From Polymyxa betae (taxonomy: Eukaryota; Endomyxa; Phytomyxea; Plasmodiophorida; Plasmodiophoridae), in contig RBZT01000504.1 in NCBI GenBank assembly GCA_003693705.1, positions 1 to 56,333 on the forward strand: a stretch of 56,333 nucleotides of DNA. Direction: 5' to 3'. The translations under genes and the position numbers were made by a program. Below, piece after piece: positions 35,197-47,499 of the stretch. The stretch's first letter is position 1, and each line of letters opens with the position of its first letter. The notes beneath the pieces are model-generated. The model was not told the origin of the DNA, made no database searches, and saw only the letters and a list, made by a program, of their open reading frames with translations.

Positions 35197-36133
35197 TCAT
35201 AAAGTCAAGTGCATCGGCTTCCCTTTGGTATTTTCGCCCTTGTTAGTTTCATTATGAGCAGTCCATTCCATAGGCAGCTTGATCGAAGGCTCGATATCTT
35301 CAAGAATTGCTTTTTTAATAGCTCTGCCCAGAGCTAGAATTTTTTCCCTGTTATCCGAACTTGAAAAAATCAGACAGCCGGACCATGATGGATAGTTATC
35401 ATATACCTTCTATTCCAAATAGCGATTCGATCAGTAGCCCGACGACGAGAAACAACAGCACCGCAGATCTGAATTTTAAGACGCTGCAATCAACAATACC
35501 CAGCATTACATACCTCATTTCCGCTGGGGTCTATTGTCTCTCCGATTATTCCAAAGACGAGGTTCTCCCACACCTTATCGAGTTGCGATCGGTCATGCTT
35601 GACATAAACAATCTACAAGCTTTTACAAATGCTATGTGATAATGAAAATCAGGGACATTACCCTATAAGAGCATCCATTAGTCAGAAGATGAAGCTATTC
35701 AGAAAATAAGCCTCGTTTTACCATTTTCCGCCATTTTCGTTATTAGGGTCCTCCCACATTGGCTGGATGCCTTTCTTAAACAGATGATAATTGCTTTTAT
35801 AATCAAGGCAGCTTGGCAAAATGCAATGCCTGTGATATCTGAAAGCAAACGACGTTAGTTCCGATAAAAGCAAAGACTTTCTAGAGAGAACGAGACGCTG
35901 CAAACGCAAAACATTTTGTTAAGCGTGCAAACAGAAGTGCCTGACCTCCAGAACATTTCAATAGTGTCGAATGAGCCGACTCTTTGCAAATGCGATTTCC
36001 AATCATCGGCGTTACCGGCAGGAGCGCCAGCCGGAGTCTGATAGAACCATAACGTCCATGGCGACTGTAATGGATGTAAGCCAGCGCCTGGGTCGAGATC
36101 GGCTGATGCCAGGATGGGCTCGTCCCCGGCCAT
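35197..36133 (-). CDS. EIF4E: Translation initiation factor 4E (cap-binding)
   Basis: Binds the mRNA 5' cap and recruits eIF4G. The first exon (36133-35946) has HPLQSPWTLWFYQTP and DDWKSHLQRVGSFDTIEMFW. The second has YKSNYHLFKKGIQPMWEDP and NENGGKW, the third VKHDRSQLDKVWENLVFGII, then ICGAVVSRRRATDRIAIWNR and a tail REKILALGRAIKKAILEDIEP ending HLTL. Cap-stacking Trp residues (DDW and PMWE with its Glu) and the later IAIW Trp are present. Two introns are ordinary (45 and 47 nt). The other two spans are about 107 nt, and the one after GGKW does not give a normal GT-AG join in frame. Short plus-strand ORFs here are antisense shadows. Start chosen at MAGDEPILAS. Confidence 0.88.
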
Positions 36134-36382
36134 TGGCGAGAATAACACGAATAACACGGTATAACAACCGCGGATGGAGGGACAGAATATTTAACAAGAC
36201 AGGTGAATGGAAAGTTGTTAAGGCACCACTTGACCCCAGATTAAGCAGTATTTAATCAAACTGTTAATAATAAGATGAAAGTCAAAGCTCAATACTTCAG
36301 CCAATAAACGAATAAAGTGTTACCACTACAAAGATCGGAACACTCTGATTACAGAACAATCAATGGATATTTGCCAGGAGTT

Positions 36383-39300
36383 TTATCTACCAATTTGGTT
36401 TATTATCGCGTCGTTAATACTGGCAAACGCTTCCACGATCCTGTTGATTTCGTGAACGCGTTCATTATTTACTTCAGAATCAGTCGCAGGTGCTAGTGAT
36501 ACGTATCCTAACAGAGAACGACTAAACCGTAGCGAATCAGAAGTTAATGTGCCAATAGCCGCTATCGATCGATTCTTAACAGCGTCCATTAACTCTGATT
36601 GATTGATGATGTTTGGTTCTAGCCAGGCAAGTGCTGCCTCCGGTATGTCAGATGATATAGCCTTTGCTTGGGTACTCATTAACCTATGCTGATAAGTTGG
36701 TAAAAAAAACACCAGGTAAAAACCAACGTACTTGCTTCGAGAACTCGATGCTTTTCGTAGAGATACGGCGACCTCTACCAGAAGCAGATGGAGTCTTTGA
36801 GTGAGCTCAGCAGCTAAAGCGGGAATATAAACCTGCCGAGACTCCAGGTACGAAATCACTTTCGGATGCGCTGGAGATTTGGTCATCAATCGGAATATTA
36901 AAGTCCTCATGACAGATTCGTAAACGTTGAGATCACTGGCAAGCTGCAGCAATTCCGAAGAGTCACTGGAATCAGAATAGGCTTTGAGAATAAAGTCCCT
37001 CCTGGCAATCTGAAAGGTTTTACTGTTTCGAATTTGGAAGTGGAATAACAAGACTCACTTTAGCAGCTTGACTTGTGATTGAAAGATTGATAGGTTTGGA
37101 CAGAGCAGATCCTGGAAACAGTAACCCTAATTCTGAAATAAACGAAGGTGAAGCCAGGCGGGCGCATCGGAATAGAATGCAGAATGTTCGAACTTCTTGC
37201 AGAGTGACATTACATACCGAGTCCTGGAATTAATTGAACGGACAATAAAAGGAGCACAAAATAACCTCTTGACCTTATCAGATATCAATTGAAGAAGCAT
37301 ATCTCCTAGAGCGAGTGCATCGTCCCAGTTATACAGGAGATTAGTAGGCTTCGCCACCTCAGATGATGTGAAGCATAAAGAAAACAATTGTTCAACGACA
37401 GTCCTCCAAATGCTGCAACAAATCGATAGACTGTAAGAATTCTCAGGGATAGTAAGGGATAAAAATCGAATGCAGCCAGCGAGGTCGTTGCGTTGAGTGA
37501 ATAACGCCTTAGCGCATTGCAAAAAGACACTCTAATTTAACGTTCAGAAAAAGGGATCTTCAAGCTGATTTTCTGATCGCATACCGATTCGTCAATGTGT
37601 CCTGGAAATTCAGCAATACATTGTGATACGACAGAGCTCCAGTCTGAATCAGAGAAGTGCTCCGGTGCGACATTAATACGGGCTGCCAAAACGAAACCCA
37701 AATACGAGTTCAGACAGCCAATGGAGGTCTCATTAACATCTGCAAACTTGACAGCAACTGGGAATACAGAAGACGCTCTCAGAATACATTGCACTTTAGC
37801 GATATCGGATAGCTGAGAAGCAATTGGAGCAAAACGAGATCCCATCGTCTCGTTGGATTTCAGACTCTCCGAAAGCTTTAAGGCGCGTTCGATGTCGGAA
37901 GACTCTGCGATCGACTGGAAACATGATTGCTCAGTAGCGAATAGGTTCGTAGCGCTGACGGAAGGAGCATTCCAGTACCACATCAAAAAACATTCCTGAA
38001 CAATATCAGTGAAATTAATAGCGAGATTATCGAAAATTCATACAGAAAGGCGAGATTCCTGTATCTTTGTGGATTTTACGAACGTGGTGACTGCTTCGAA
38101 CAGCCCCAAGTTTAATGGATCAAACACAGCTCGCGCCAACTCCATCTCACATGGTAGATCGCGGACAACGAAGAGGAATATGTTCACGAACGGCAGCATC
38201 GAGTTAAAGTCTGAGTCTAGCAGTACAGCGCCGAATTTGATATAGGCATTCAACAGAGAGTAGGCGAGACCTAATCCATCAACAGACATCTTATCCTGAC
38301 CAAGCAGCAAGGACAAAGCAGCCGAAACGCATTCATACCGCTTCAGCTCATTTCTTGTCGAAAGCGGTTGGCAAAGCGTGGCATGTATAATAGAATCAAT
38401 TGTAGCACTTTTGTCAACACGGAATATTCGCTCAAAAGCGGCAGCAATCTGTTCCTGGCTTTCGCTGCTTTGTACGGCTGCTTTCGCCTGACGCCACAAT
38501 GTATCAAAGTTGACGTCAAGAGACACACGATGGAGTGCGACGTTGTCGGATGCAAGCAGAAGAGGTCCATCCATATGACGGTGGCGTAAGCAATGCCCTT
38601 TTCCGATCTTTTTGGCGGTAACCCGTTTTCCAAACGGGAGCTCCCAAAGCTCAAGAATCTCGAGGTTGGACAAATATATAAGTAGCATCAAAGGGGCAGT
38701 CTTATCTTCATCTATACGATATCAAGGATAAGCCTGAAACTAACCGAACCGAACCTTTTAAGAAAGCAACCTGTGCATCTCGATATCCTTTCCAAATTCG
38801 AATAAACAAAAATTGCCTCAGGTCAAGCAACAGAATACGGCCAAGATTGTCGACACAAGCAGCCCATTGCTGCGAACCATCAGTCAATATTGACTGAATT
38901 ATGCGATTCGGAACGTCTCCGATTGTCGCGAGAGGATTGATCGTATAAGTGGAGGCGCGTTCTACGAGGCTCTTCGTAGGTTGTGGTATCAAGTTACCAC
39001 TATCGGTATTCTCTAACAAGGGTAGCTTAACAAAAATATGATAAAAGTTAACATGTATTGCCAAGATTGACTGACCGCTAGGAGAGTCATCTGTGTTGTC
39101 GATCAGAATTTTCTTTCCGAATGCGAAGAAACTCGAAGCGATTTTACGAGCGGCATCAACACCTTGCCTCACAGTAGCTGCAATGATTTCGTTTGCCGGT
39201 CGCTGACGATTGCATTCTGCGAGCGCGATCATGTTAAACGAGGGCGAACCGACGGTGATGAACTGGAATTTATGTGAATCGGCATTCAGCAGACGCCCGA

Positions 39301-40075
39301 TGCCAAAAGGAGTATCTGTAAAATTTTCAATATAGAAAGACGATCCTTAGGGGATCAGCGATACCACAAAAGACGACATCCATTACGCTGCTCTGCCCGG
39401 CAACTGAGAATTTATGAAATTGCAGATAGCGCAGAGGGTCATCTTCAGGTTCATCTTCGCTAAGATCGTAGTCGACATGCCGATTACAAATCTCGGTGAA
39501 GGACGGGCCGTCCAAGAAAACCAGACGATCTTGATACCGCACAACGATGTCAGGGCTAATGTTGTTTGCTTAAACGAATGGCTAGATTTGCAGCTGCCCT
39601 TACCGGTCGAGATTTGGCTGTTGAGAGCGGCAGCGGAAATCCAGCACCCGATCTCGATGCAGCACATGGCAGAACAGCAACGTGCGATCCTGAACGACAT
39701 TTGTAACCAGGTGGGAAGGCAACTATGGGGATTACGCTGTCTAGAACAGCAACGATCCCGTTGTCAAACCCCAGCACGACACGCCATGAATGGGCATAGT
39801 CAAGAGCGACCAGAGCCGACACCGAATCCCTGGAAATGTTATTGATACATTATAAATCCCATCAATGTGAGGCATTACCCGGCCGTAAGGACTGGTACGA
39901 GAGCGCCTAGATCAGGCCAGGTCGCATCGTGGTTACTAAAGGTGAGGGCTAATGACAACGGCCCCGTGGCAGCAATTGTGATGCTGCCGGAGTTGGATCT
40001 TGACCAGAGTGTGATGGACTTCGACCAGGCCGGCTTCAGGATCGGCTCCAGGAGAAGGCGGCCCCGGACCCCCAT
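36383..40075 (-). CDS. RAB3GAP2: Rab3 GTPase-activating protein non-catalytic subunit (RAB3GAP2)
   Basis: With the catalytic subunit it regulates Rab GTPases (Rab3 GAP, Rab18 GEF) in membrane traffic, lipid-droplet and ER function. Key evidence is an N-terminal beta-propeller with VVLGFDNGIVAVLDS and RYQDRLVFLDGPSFTEICNR, then the family hallmark WAACVDNLGRILLLDLRQFLF followed by IRIWKGYRDAQVAFLK. A 43-nt intron leads to LMLLIYLSNLEILELW. The rest is alpha-helical, including LQLASDLNVYESVMRTLIFR and SPAHPKVISYLESRQVYI, like the family's C-terminal part. About eight exons. The predicted start at 40075 (MGVRGRLLLEPILKPAW) is tentative because the first splice does not settle cleanly. Identification is by motif recall. 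Confidence 0.8.
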
Positions 40076-40711
40076 TTAGAATCTGTATATGAGAACAGGA
40101 CCGAGCAACATTGAAAGTGATATGGATGTGGCTGCGCCTGATGGATGTCTTTTGAATATTCAAAAAATGGATTGCCATTCTAGGCCCTCAGTGGATGGAG
40201 AGACATATGATTATGAAACCCCAACATTGTTGATCTGCTCGACCACATTTGCTTACTTCGGAATAGTTAGTATGTGCCATGAAAGCCGTTCGCTGAATAT
40301 CAGTTTCAATGTTACATCATGAAATTCAGAACGTTGCCTTTGATCCCTAATAGACTTCAGAAATTCCTGGCAAAGACGATTATGGAGCGGAGGACTTGAA
40401 CATCGTGCCTATTGGTCGTACAATACTTTTCTCCATTGTTTTCATCGCAGTCTATAAGAATCCCGCTCTAGTTATTGACTAACAGACATAATAAGGGAAA
40501 CGAGATTTCAATAAAGAACGAAATTCTAAGATTATATTTGTATAATAACACATTGTAAGTGATTTATAGTGTCCATTGCAGTGACGAAGAGAATCTGAGG
40601 TCGCAACGTGCAGCGAAATTTTTTTTGGCTGTTAAGAGCGCGGTCACCAACGGCCGGCCTCGACTCCGTGGCGGCGAGATTCGTCGATCGCCATCCCAGG
40701 GCGAGACAGAG
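40076..40711. other. Divergent intergenic region RAB3GAP2/FIP1
   Basis: About 640 bases between two divergent genes and likely to hold both promoters. One short plus-strand ORF (40089-40322) has no recognisable similarity. No specific regulatory element identified. Confidence 0.45.
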
Positions 40712-42579
40712 ATGGCTACCGAGCCTAGCGCCGTATCGGGGCCCAACCGCCTGGATGAGCAACATCCTAAGGCCAATGAATCGGATCACCTTCAGCAGTT
40801 CTATGGTTCGGGCCAGTTGCAGGATTGTAGCGATGTTCCTCTGAGTAGCCTGATTAGACGAATCTTCGAATAAGGAGCAGTCTGTCGAACAGGATGAAGA
40901 TTCGCTATTTGCAGAGCTTTATGGAAAGCAGGATGGCGTAAGAGAGATAACAGCCTCAGAATCGCAATCCAAAGGTTTGCTCATTACAATTCTCGTCAAA
41001 TATCGAGTGTAATCAGCTTATCAGAGACGGAAATGAAGGATGACGATGAAAGCGGCAGTGAAGAGAGCGGTAGCGAAGAGGAAGAAACCGATGACGAGGC
41101 CGATCAGGACGTCAAAATTATTCTGATGAATTCCAGCGATGCTGCCCGCCCAACGCCTGGTCGTGTCGCTCCCAACAAGTATGTTAGACAGGAGGCACCG
41201 ATTGCGGCAGCAGCAGCTGCCATTGCACCACTAATGTCCATTGACGGCGAGATGACTGCCGGTGAAACTCAAGAAGCTATTGTTAATGCTCAGGCAAAAT
41301 GTAATTTTTCTTCGACTTCTGTTTTATGATGGATTTTCTCAAGTTATGCTCAAAGAGTGGGAAAACGGGAAAATGCTTTTTTCTTTTTGTTTTGCAGCAT
41401 CGCTTAAAATTTGTGCTGTTCAGCCTCACAAGCGGCGATCGCGAAAATGATCCCTGAACAGCCGGAGCCGATCGATTCCAACGGCCAGCCGATCACGTTT
41501 CCTTCCGTCTACGATGTTGATATCGATGCGCTTCCCGAGAAGCCTTGGAAGAACCCGCAGGCTGATCCGAGCGATTGGTTCAACTACGGTGAGCTTTCTC
41601 TCATTCGCAGCTCTCTCGATCTGAATCAGAAGTTCCAGGTTTTGACGAAGATTCGTGGAGAGCGTATTGTCAGCGCCAGGTTCAAATGCGTTTGAGTGTT
41701 ACGAAACCCAGGAAGCAAAAGCACTTCGAGCAGCACGCCCAGGGTCACCCTCAGGGCCATCCCCAAGGTCACCCCCAGGTCCAGCATCATCATCGGAAGC
41801 CCGGTCCTATCACCGCTAATGTCCCTCCTCCGCATCGCCCACATCATCCTATCAGCCAGGATGTTCTTCAGCTTGGCGGGGGCTCGAATTTCGCCGATTC
41901 GTCTGCAAATGCGGATCCGAGGCATTCTTACCCGCCTCGATATGAAGTATAGTGTTGCTTTCTTTTTATCCATTTAACAAAGCAAGATCGGGTTCATTAC
42001 TGTGATTTTACATCATCTCATACTCATATGTATAGGTGCAGCATCAGCAGCAGAATAGGGGACCTGTAGTGCACAGAACAGCACCTTCTCCATTACCGAA
42101 TCACGATTCAGGCAAGCCGCCGATCCCCTCCGGCTCTAGGTTCAAAGAAGCAGAAAGTCTTTCCGACCCGAGAAGCAGGCCGCCACCGCGGCACCCGTCT
42201 CCTGCTCGACACGAGGTCGGGATTCTGTCTCGATCTGTCTTCGTCGCTGATTGTTTGAAAGGCTCCGGCTCGAAATCGCGAAGATACACGCGATCACTCT
42301 CGATCGCGATTTGAGAATTCGCGCCGCTCGTCTGAGCGAGAACGGCGCGAATCGTCTTCAGCTCGCCCTTCGTCATCATCGGGCTATGAAAAGAGAGGTC
42401 GATCTCCACCTCGGGAGAGTCACTATGAGTCCAAGCATCGAGAATCCGATCGGCGCGGTCGTTCCGCAGATCTCGATCATCGTCGCGAGTATGATCGCCG
42501 GGATGCTTCGTACCGTGAGAAGCGACCAAGGTCGCCGGTACCATTGAGTCGAGATTATGATTCGAAACGACGACGATGA
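40712..42579 (+). CDS. FIP1: Pre-mRNA 3'-end processing factor FIP1
   Basis: FIP1 is part of the cleavage and polyadenylation factor and tethers poly(A) polymerase to it. Starting MATEPSAVSGPNRL, exons join through introns including a 31-nt one (about 40829-40859). An acidic N-terminal region (SGSEEEETDDEADQDVKIIL) corresponds to the poly(A)-polymerase-binding part. The core Fip1 motif, VYDVDIDALPEKPWKNPQAD then DPSDWFNYGEVPGFDEDSWR and AYCQRQVQMRL, is reconstructed across an in-frame intron. Then comes a His/Gln/Pro tract with three GHPQ repeats. After a 47-nt intron the tail is rich in Arg, Ser, Glu and Asp (RRSSERERRES...), ending in three Arg. Such RE/RD tails occur in animal and plant FIP1. 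Confidence 0.9.
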
Positions 42580-43088
42580 GATTCGGTTTTTAGCCGATTT
42601 TTTGTCTAAAACTCTGCACGCAGCTGTTGTAGTTCTTGTATTTTATTTCATCATCACAGATGCAACTGATTTTCTAACAAGACAGTACGAGTTAATCGGG
42701 CATTCATTTATTTTTACAATGCATACTATAAATTCGTGTCTTCTTCTTAGAATCCGTTCCCCCAAAGTGATGCCGTCTAGCTACTTAGACCCCAACCTGA
42801 ATTTAGGAACCACATTTGCCAAAGTTTGGTAAGCATTTATGCTTTGCTTTTTGAAGCTATCTGGTCTGATCAACTTGGCCTTTTAAGCGATGACGAAGGT
42901 TGCTTTGAAGTGATACAACAGCCTCTTGTAAGCTAAATTGACATTATAATAAAGACAGATCAGGATTGTGAACGCGTAACGTCAACGACTGCTATGAAGA
43001 TGGCTGCAGTCGCAGTTTTATGTCTTAGTTGCTCTATCTATCTCTCTATCCTTGAATCTTTGCACTTTTATTTACACTTGTTTCCAAG
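42580..43088. other. Intergenic region FIP1/PSMB2
   Basis: About 510 bases, AT-rich, carrying the FIP1 3' untranslated region and the promoter of the proteasome gene. No ORF with recognisable similarity. Confidence 0.5.
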
Positions 43089-43780
43089 ATGGATATCGTT
43101 ATTGGGCTCGTCGGGCGCGATTACGCCATGGTATTGACCGATCGTGCCGCCGTCCGGTCAATTGTTCGTTTCCAAGATACCGAGGATAAAGTCGACCGAA
43201 ATCGATTCTGAATCCTACAGCGGCTGAGTTCTGTTTAGATCTATCCTGTAGGAGACAGTGAATCCCCAACGAAACAGCTTATGGCTTGTGCTGGACAAAC
43301 GAGCGATCGGACCAACTTCTGTGAGTTCATTCAGCGTAATGTCCAATACTACACCCTGCAAGCTGGAATTCCATTATCCACTAAAGCTGTTGCCAATTTT
43401 GCCCGGTATTTACAGGTTTTATTATTTCACCTCACAGTTTATTGAAGCAAATCAGCAATGAGCTTGCAGTCGCTCTTCGGAAAGGTCCTTTCCAAATTAA
43501 TCTGCTCATTGGCGGATATGACGAAGGAAAGAAGCCGTCGTTATATTATTTAGATTACCTCGGTTCGCTTCACTCTGTAGACAAAGCCGCTCATGGTTAT
43601 GGTTCCTACTTCACATTGGGTCTGCTAGATCGGCACTTCAAGAAGGATATGACCGAAAAAGAAGGGCTCGATCTGCTGAAGCAGTGCATAGCGGAGCTTC
43701 GACAACGTTTTTTAATCAACACACCGGAATTTCTTGTCAAGGTCGTCGACAAGAACGGCATTCGAGAAGTCAAGCTTTAA
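43089..43780 (+). CDS. PSMB2: Proteasome subunit beta type-2 (beta-4)
   Basis: Non-catalytic beta subunit of the 20S core. Exons 43089-43190, 43239-43405 and 43456-43780 give 197 residues (human 201). The start MDIVIGLVGRDYAMVLTDRA matches the family's opening, and there is no propeptide with a catalytic Thr. Other matches: CEFIQRNVQYY, LLIGGYDEGKKPSLYYLDYL, AAHGYGSYFTLGLLDRHFKK and the C-terminal RFLINTPEFLVKVVDKNGI. Introns are 48 and 50 nt. Clear, intact gene. Confidence 0.96.
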
Positions 43781-43959
43781 TTGTCAATAAGAATCCCATA
43801 TCTTTCTAATCGTCCACAGTGTTTGCAGATAGCGGTTTCCCCATCAATTAAATTACTCAAACGTATCAAGTTGCAATGTTAAAATATGAACCATGTGCTT
43901 TGCAATCTCAAAGATGAACTAGTAGCAAATTTTAATGTCCCCATCTTGCCAAACTTTGC

Positions 43960-44280
43960 GGATGTTGTTTTTTTGACGCTTCTTTCAACTACTCAGAGAC
44001 AAACTCGATCGGCTTCATCCCATGTGCGATCGTCAAGAGCAATACAGTATTCGCTTATCAGAGACGGGGTGTTCAGATTTGTATGCCCATCTCCAAGGTC
44101 GACTGTTGTTTTGGTATCCTTTGCAGCCCTGCTCAGAAATCTGCCTGTTAGATTGCCTTGTGGTTAACAAGCGCGACTGGGCCATTTGCCAAGAACAGAT
44201 GAGGGCGTTTCGAGAATGCTTTGAGAAGGCCGGCTTCAATAGCCACAATAATCCTCAGCCTCATTCTAAACTATGATAAA
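43960..44280 (+). pseudogene. Array copy A: 3' part only
   Basis: Matches the 3' half of the central copy: the word TATGCCCATCTCCAAGGT is shared (about 44083 and 46899), followed by similar sequence through TCCTTTGCAGCC(C)TGCTCAGAA(A)TCTGC. The frame ending here encodes KRDWAICQEQMRAFRECFEK, with a C-x9-C spacing, then a short tail. A second frame is open over the upstream part, implying a frameshift or an intron. No start exon found. Probably a truncated copy. Confidence 0.5.
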
Positions 44281-44859
44281 CCGCCTAACAAGGATCAGCT
44301 CCCATACGATTCAAGTAATAGCATGCTTTTTTATGATTCCGATTCGATTTTCGTCCTCTACTACGAAGCAGCAAGACTTGATCGGATTGATGGCTGATTC
44401 TGCTCGGATGGACTTTAAGATGTTCAGTCCGCTCAACAGTGATTGCTGATACGATGACTCGTTGCCACTGTGTCACTGGGATGACTGTGGTGTCTAGAGT
44501 CATGATGAAATGAAGCCGGCCAGTGAAGCCTGTGGGGATAATGGCAAAAGCCCTCGGTGCACTAGACTCAGTCATCTAACCTTTTCGCTTTCATCATGGT
44601 GAATTTGCTGTTTTGCAAGGCCGGTTGACTATGCAAGCCTCAACCATGCCTCAAAACGTGTCTTGGCGCATATAAACTGTGAGGCGACACTGTTGCTGAG
44701 CCCTGCCCCATGCAATTTCACCGTTGATCTCTTATCGCTGTTCGTCAAGCTTACAGAACTGAGCTCATCTCGAGACAATGCAAGGTGCAGCCTTTGCCAC
44801 TTCACCAATGGGTCCTTCCATACTTACATCAGGAATTTTGAAAACTAACGTCCCAAGAT

Positions 44860-45300
44860 TCGCGTTTCTGTTAGAATACCTATAGCCTATGTAACGGACT
44901 GGAAATCCAGAGCTTAGGTGGCGATGACAAGCAACTTTATACATTGCAGCTTTAATTGGACCTAAGTCAATATTGCAGTTGTCGTGACTGGATATGGCGA
45001 CTTGGGACTGCACAAACAAGTGCTCTCAACATCCCGAGCAACTACCAGATAACTCTGACGACAGAACATTCGGATACGCATACAGTATCCGGCATGAACG
45101 ACAAAGATCTTCGGGGCTGTAGAGCTTCCGGGCATTTAAGTGAATCTGCAGCTCCAGTTAGGTACAGATAAATATAAGAGATCAGGTTCGTTCTTGAATG
45201 TCCTGGTCGGACTACAGTGAAGGCGTTTCGCGAATGTTTTGATAGGCCATTGTTCACAAGGCGAAACGATTCTCATCCTCATTAGAATACGTTTGGCAAC
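44860..45300 (+). pseudogene. Array copy B: degraded middle and 3' part
   Basis: Contains the GATGACAAGCAACTTTAT marker (Tyr where the central copy has a stop), the GATAACTCTGACGACAGAA marker and the GAAGGCGTTTCGCGAATG marker in the same order as the central copy, but shorter and with stops between them. No continuous frame longer than about 70 codons covers it. Read as a decayed copy. Confidence 0.5.
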
Positions 45301-45813
45301 AAACTGACGCAAGACTTGAGTTTTCATCATACAGTAATTAATGTCAGAACGACGATAAACATGCGACATATCTCGATGTAGGTTAGTGAGTTAGCTCTCT
45401 CGACTGAGAAAGCGTCGGTAGTGACCTTCACGTCCTCAACCCACACCTGCCCGGCTAGCTTCAAGTTTCGGCAAGCCTCTTTTCGAAACGTACGTCGTCA
45501 CTTACTAGGCAGAGACGAAGACGGCGATCATGGTGACAATATCCATCATAGAGAATATACGAAACACAAATTTGTATTTCAATCACGATACCAGTTTCAA
45601 ACTTGATTACTTGAAGGAAACCGGCGCTCGGAAGTCAGTTCACGTTTGCGCCAGTTTCGAAAACGGAAATTGCCAAACTCGCAGTTTTCGGAAAACTTGG
45701 GAAAAATTTTTTTTGAACCACTTACAATTCGTTTTGCGTCGTCGTCGCCCGGATTTCTGCTCCAATGAATTTCTGTGCAGATGAATATATATATTCACTG
45801 AAAAACCTGTGAT

Positions 45814-47090
45814 ATGATCGACCGGGAGGATATTGATATAATCGACAGTTATGAGACGAGGGCGGCCGATGAGCTTGCGGATGACGATGACGAGGGCCCT
45901 TATTTCTTCCGAACTCTGCCATCTAATCCTCTCTCTTTAAGAGCAATGAAGATTGCTGTTCTTCAGGGCCGCCTCATGATTGAAGGCGCGACCGAAGGCG
46001 CGACCCAACCGCTCATATCTGAGTTCTCTTGGCGCTTCGACAATGCAGACGGGAACATAATTGTCAGCCCAGCTCCAGCAAGCAAGCCACCCGCTTGTGA
46101 GCTCAAAAGATGTAATGCTGCAAGTAAGTTCAGAATAATCTCGCCGTTGATTTGCTGACGGCTCTTTGTCAATTCAGCCTGCAAAACGGTGCTCAAATCG
46201 AGCCGATGCACGTTCCCGCTTGACGAGTGGCATTCTGCGAAGAAATTACAAATCATCCCATTGCTAGATCCGACCTTTCCAGTCGATGAAGTCTCCATGT
46301 TCGCTTGTGAGATAGAGTACAAGACGAACGGATGGCAGATTAGAAACATTGGCGGCGACGGCAAGCAACTTTAAGTATTGTTGTACAGTATGGAGTTGAA
46401 ATCTGATACAGACGTCGAGATGTCGTTGCAGCGGATTGAGTCTGCAACGGCGATCGATATCAGATTTTTGTGGGTCGACTTGCAGGATTTCGACACTGCG
46501 ACGATAACGACGGAGCTCTTGGTCCAACATTCCGATGGTCAGTTTGAGCGTCAACGTTTGACGTTAACAGCTGTTTTTTTTCGAGCTGCCTAACGCCACA
46601 CCTCCGGCAAATTAATAAGCACTGCAACGAAAAGTCAGAAGGGAAAAGACGAGAATCGCTTTTACAGAATCAAGTCGTTGGACTGTATTGGCCGAAGAAG
46701 CAAATCTGGTCCCGAGTTATAAGCGGTTTGCCCTTCTGAAATACAATGATTCTTTGGCCTGCGAACATCTGTGGAGGTTGTTTGTGATTGACGTGATGTC
46801 TGGAGTTAAGCGTGAACATAATTTCGATCGGCTTTTTATTCAAATGTGCAATCGACAAGGGCAATACGTCATTCTCTCACCAAAGACGGGGGCGTTTATG
46901 CCCATCTCCAAGGTTGACAGTCGCGTTGGCATCCTTTGCAGCCTGCTCAGAATCTGCTTGATAAGTTGCCTGGCTTGGTCAACAGCGCGATTGGGCCATT
47001 TGCCAAGAACAAATGAAGGCGTTTCGCGAATGCTTGCATTGAGAATGTCGCTCCATTGGCCTAAACAGTCCTCAGCCTTATTTCAATAAA
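45814..47090 (+). pseudogene. Array copy C: longest copy, unknown protein, in-frame stop
   Basis: Family not recognised. The frame starts MIDREDIDIIDSYETRAADE, with an acidic N-terminus. A GTAAGT...CAG intron (about 46123-46178) joins it to CKTVLKSSRCTFPLDEWHSA. The frame then runs through EIEYKTNGWQIRNIGGDGKQ to a TAA at 46372-46374 and continues in the same frame without a gap: VLLYSMELKSDTDVEMSLQR, then LWVDLQDFDTATITTELLVQ. Other copies have TAC or TAT at that stop position. After another candidate intron (46577-46623, 47 nt, or a longer variant) a frame with AEEANLVPSYKRFALLKYND runs to about 47089. Either a gene with a recent nonsense mutation, two adjacent genes, or a readthrough case. 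Composition resembles neighbouring genes. Confidence 0.5.
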
Positions 47091-47499
47091 AAAACTACAG
47101 TATAAGAAAATCATCTAAAGCTGACATACAAGCACCATCTCAGATTCCTTTCGGATTTCGTTTTGAGGGCAGAATTCCTCAGTTTTTGTGCTGATATATT
47201 CGCCAGAAAGTGATTGCCATTATAAAATTGAGATTTGCATGGAAAATTTAGAAAAGATTTGAGCGCCTTCGCGGCTCCGTTCAATTACGCACTAGAGCTG
47301 GGTGGTGGTGCACGATTTGCGAATTCAAATATGCAAATCTGTCAAAATTGAGTAAAATTTGAAAGAATGGATGATATGCAATACTGGCGGCCGAGTCAAG
47401 CAATAATGAATATTTATAAAATGGAACGAAACTCAAAAGTGCACATATGTCGTGGTCTCGATTCGGCGGCTTGGAACTCTACAAATAATTGTTATCGAC

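Noticed and set aside
35361-35710. Plus-strand ORF that can even be extended across a 34-nt intron into a tidy 96-residue protein
   Set aside because: The opposite strand encodes the C-terminal half of eIF4E through this region with clear homology, so the plus-strand frame is a shadow.
41626-41973. 115-codon minus-strand ORF opposite FIP1
   Set aside because: Shadow of the His/Gln/Pro-rich FIP1 exon; plus-strand frame has the Fip1 motif and spliced continuity.
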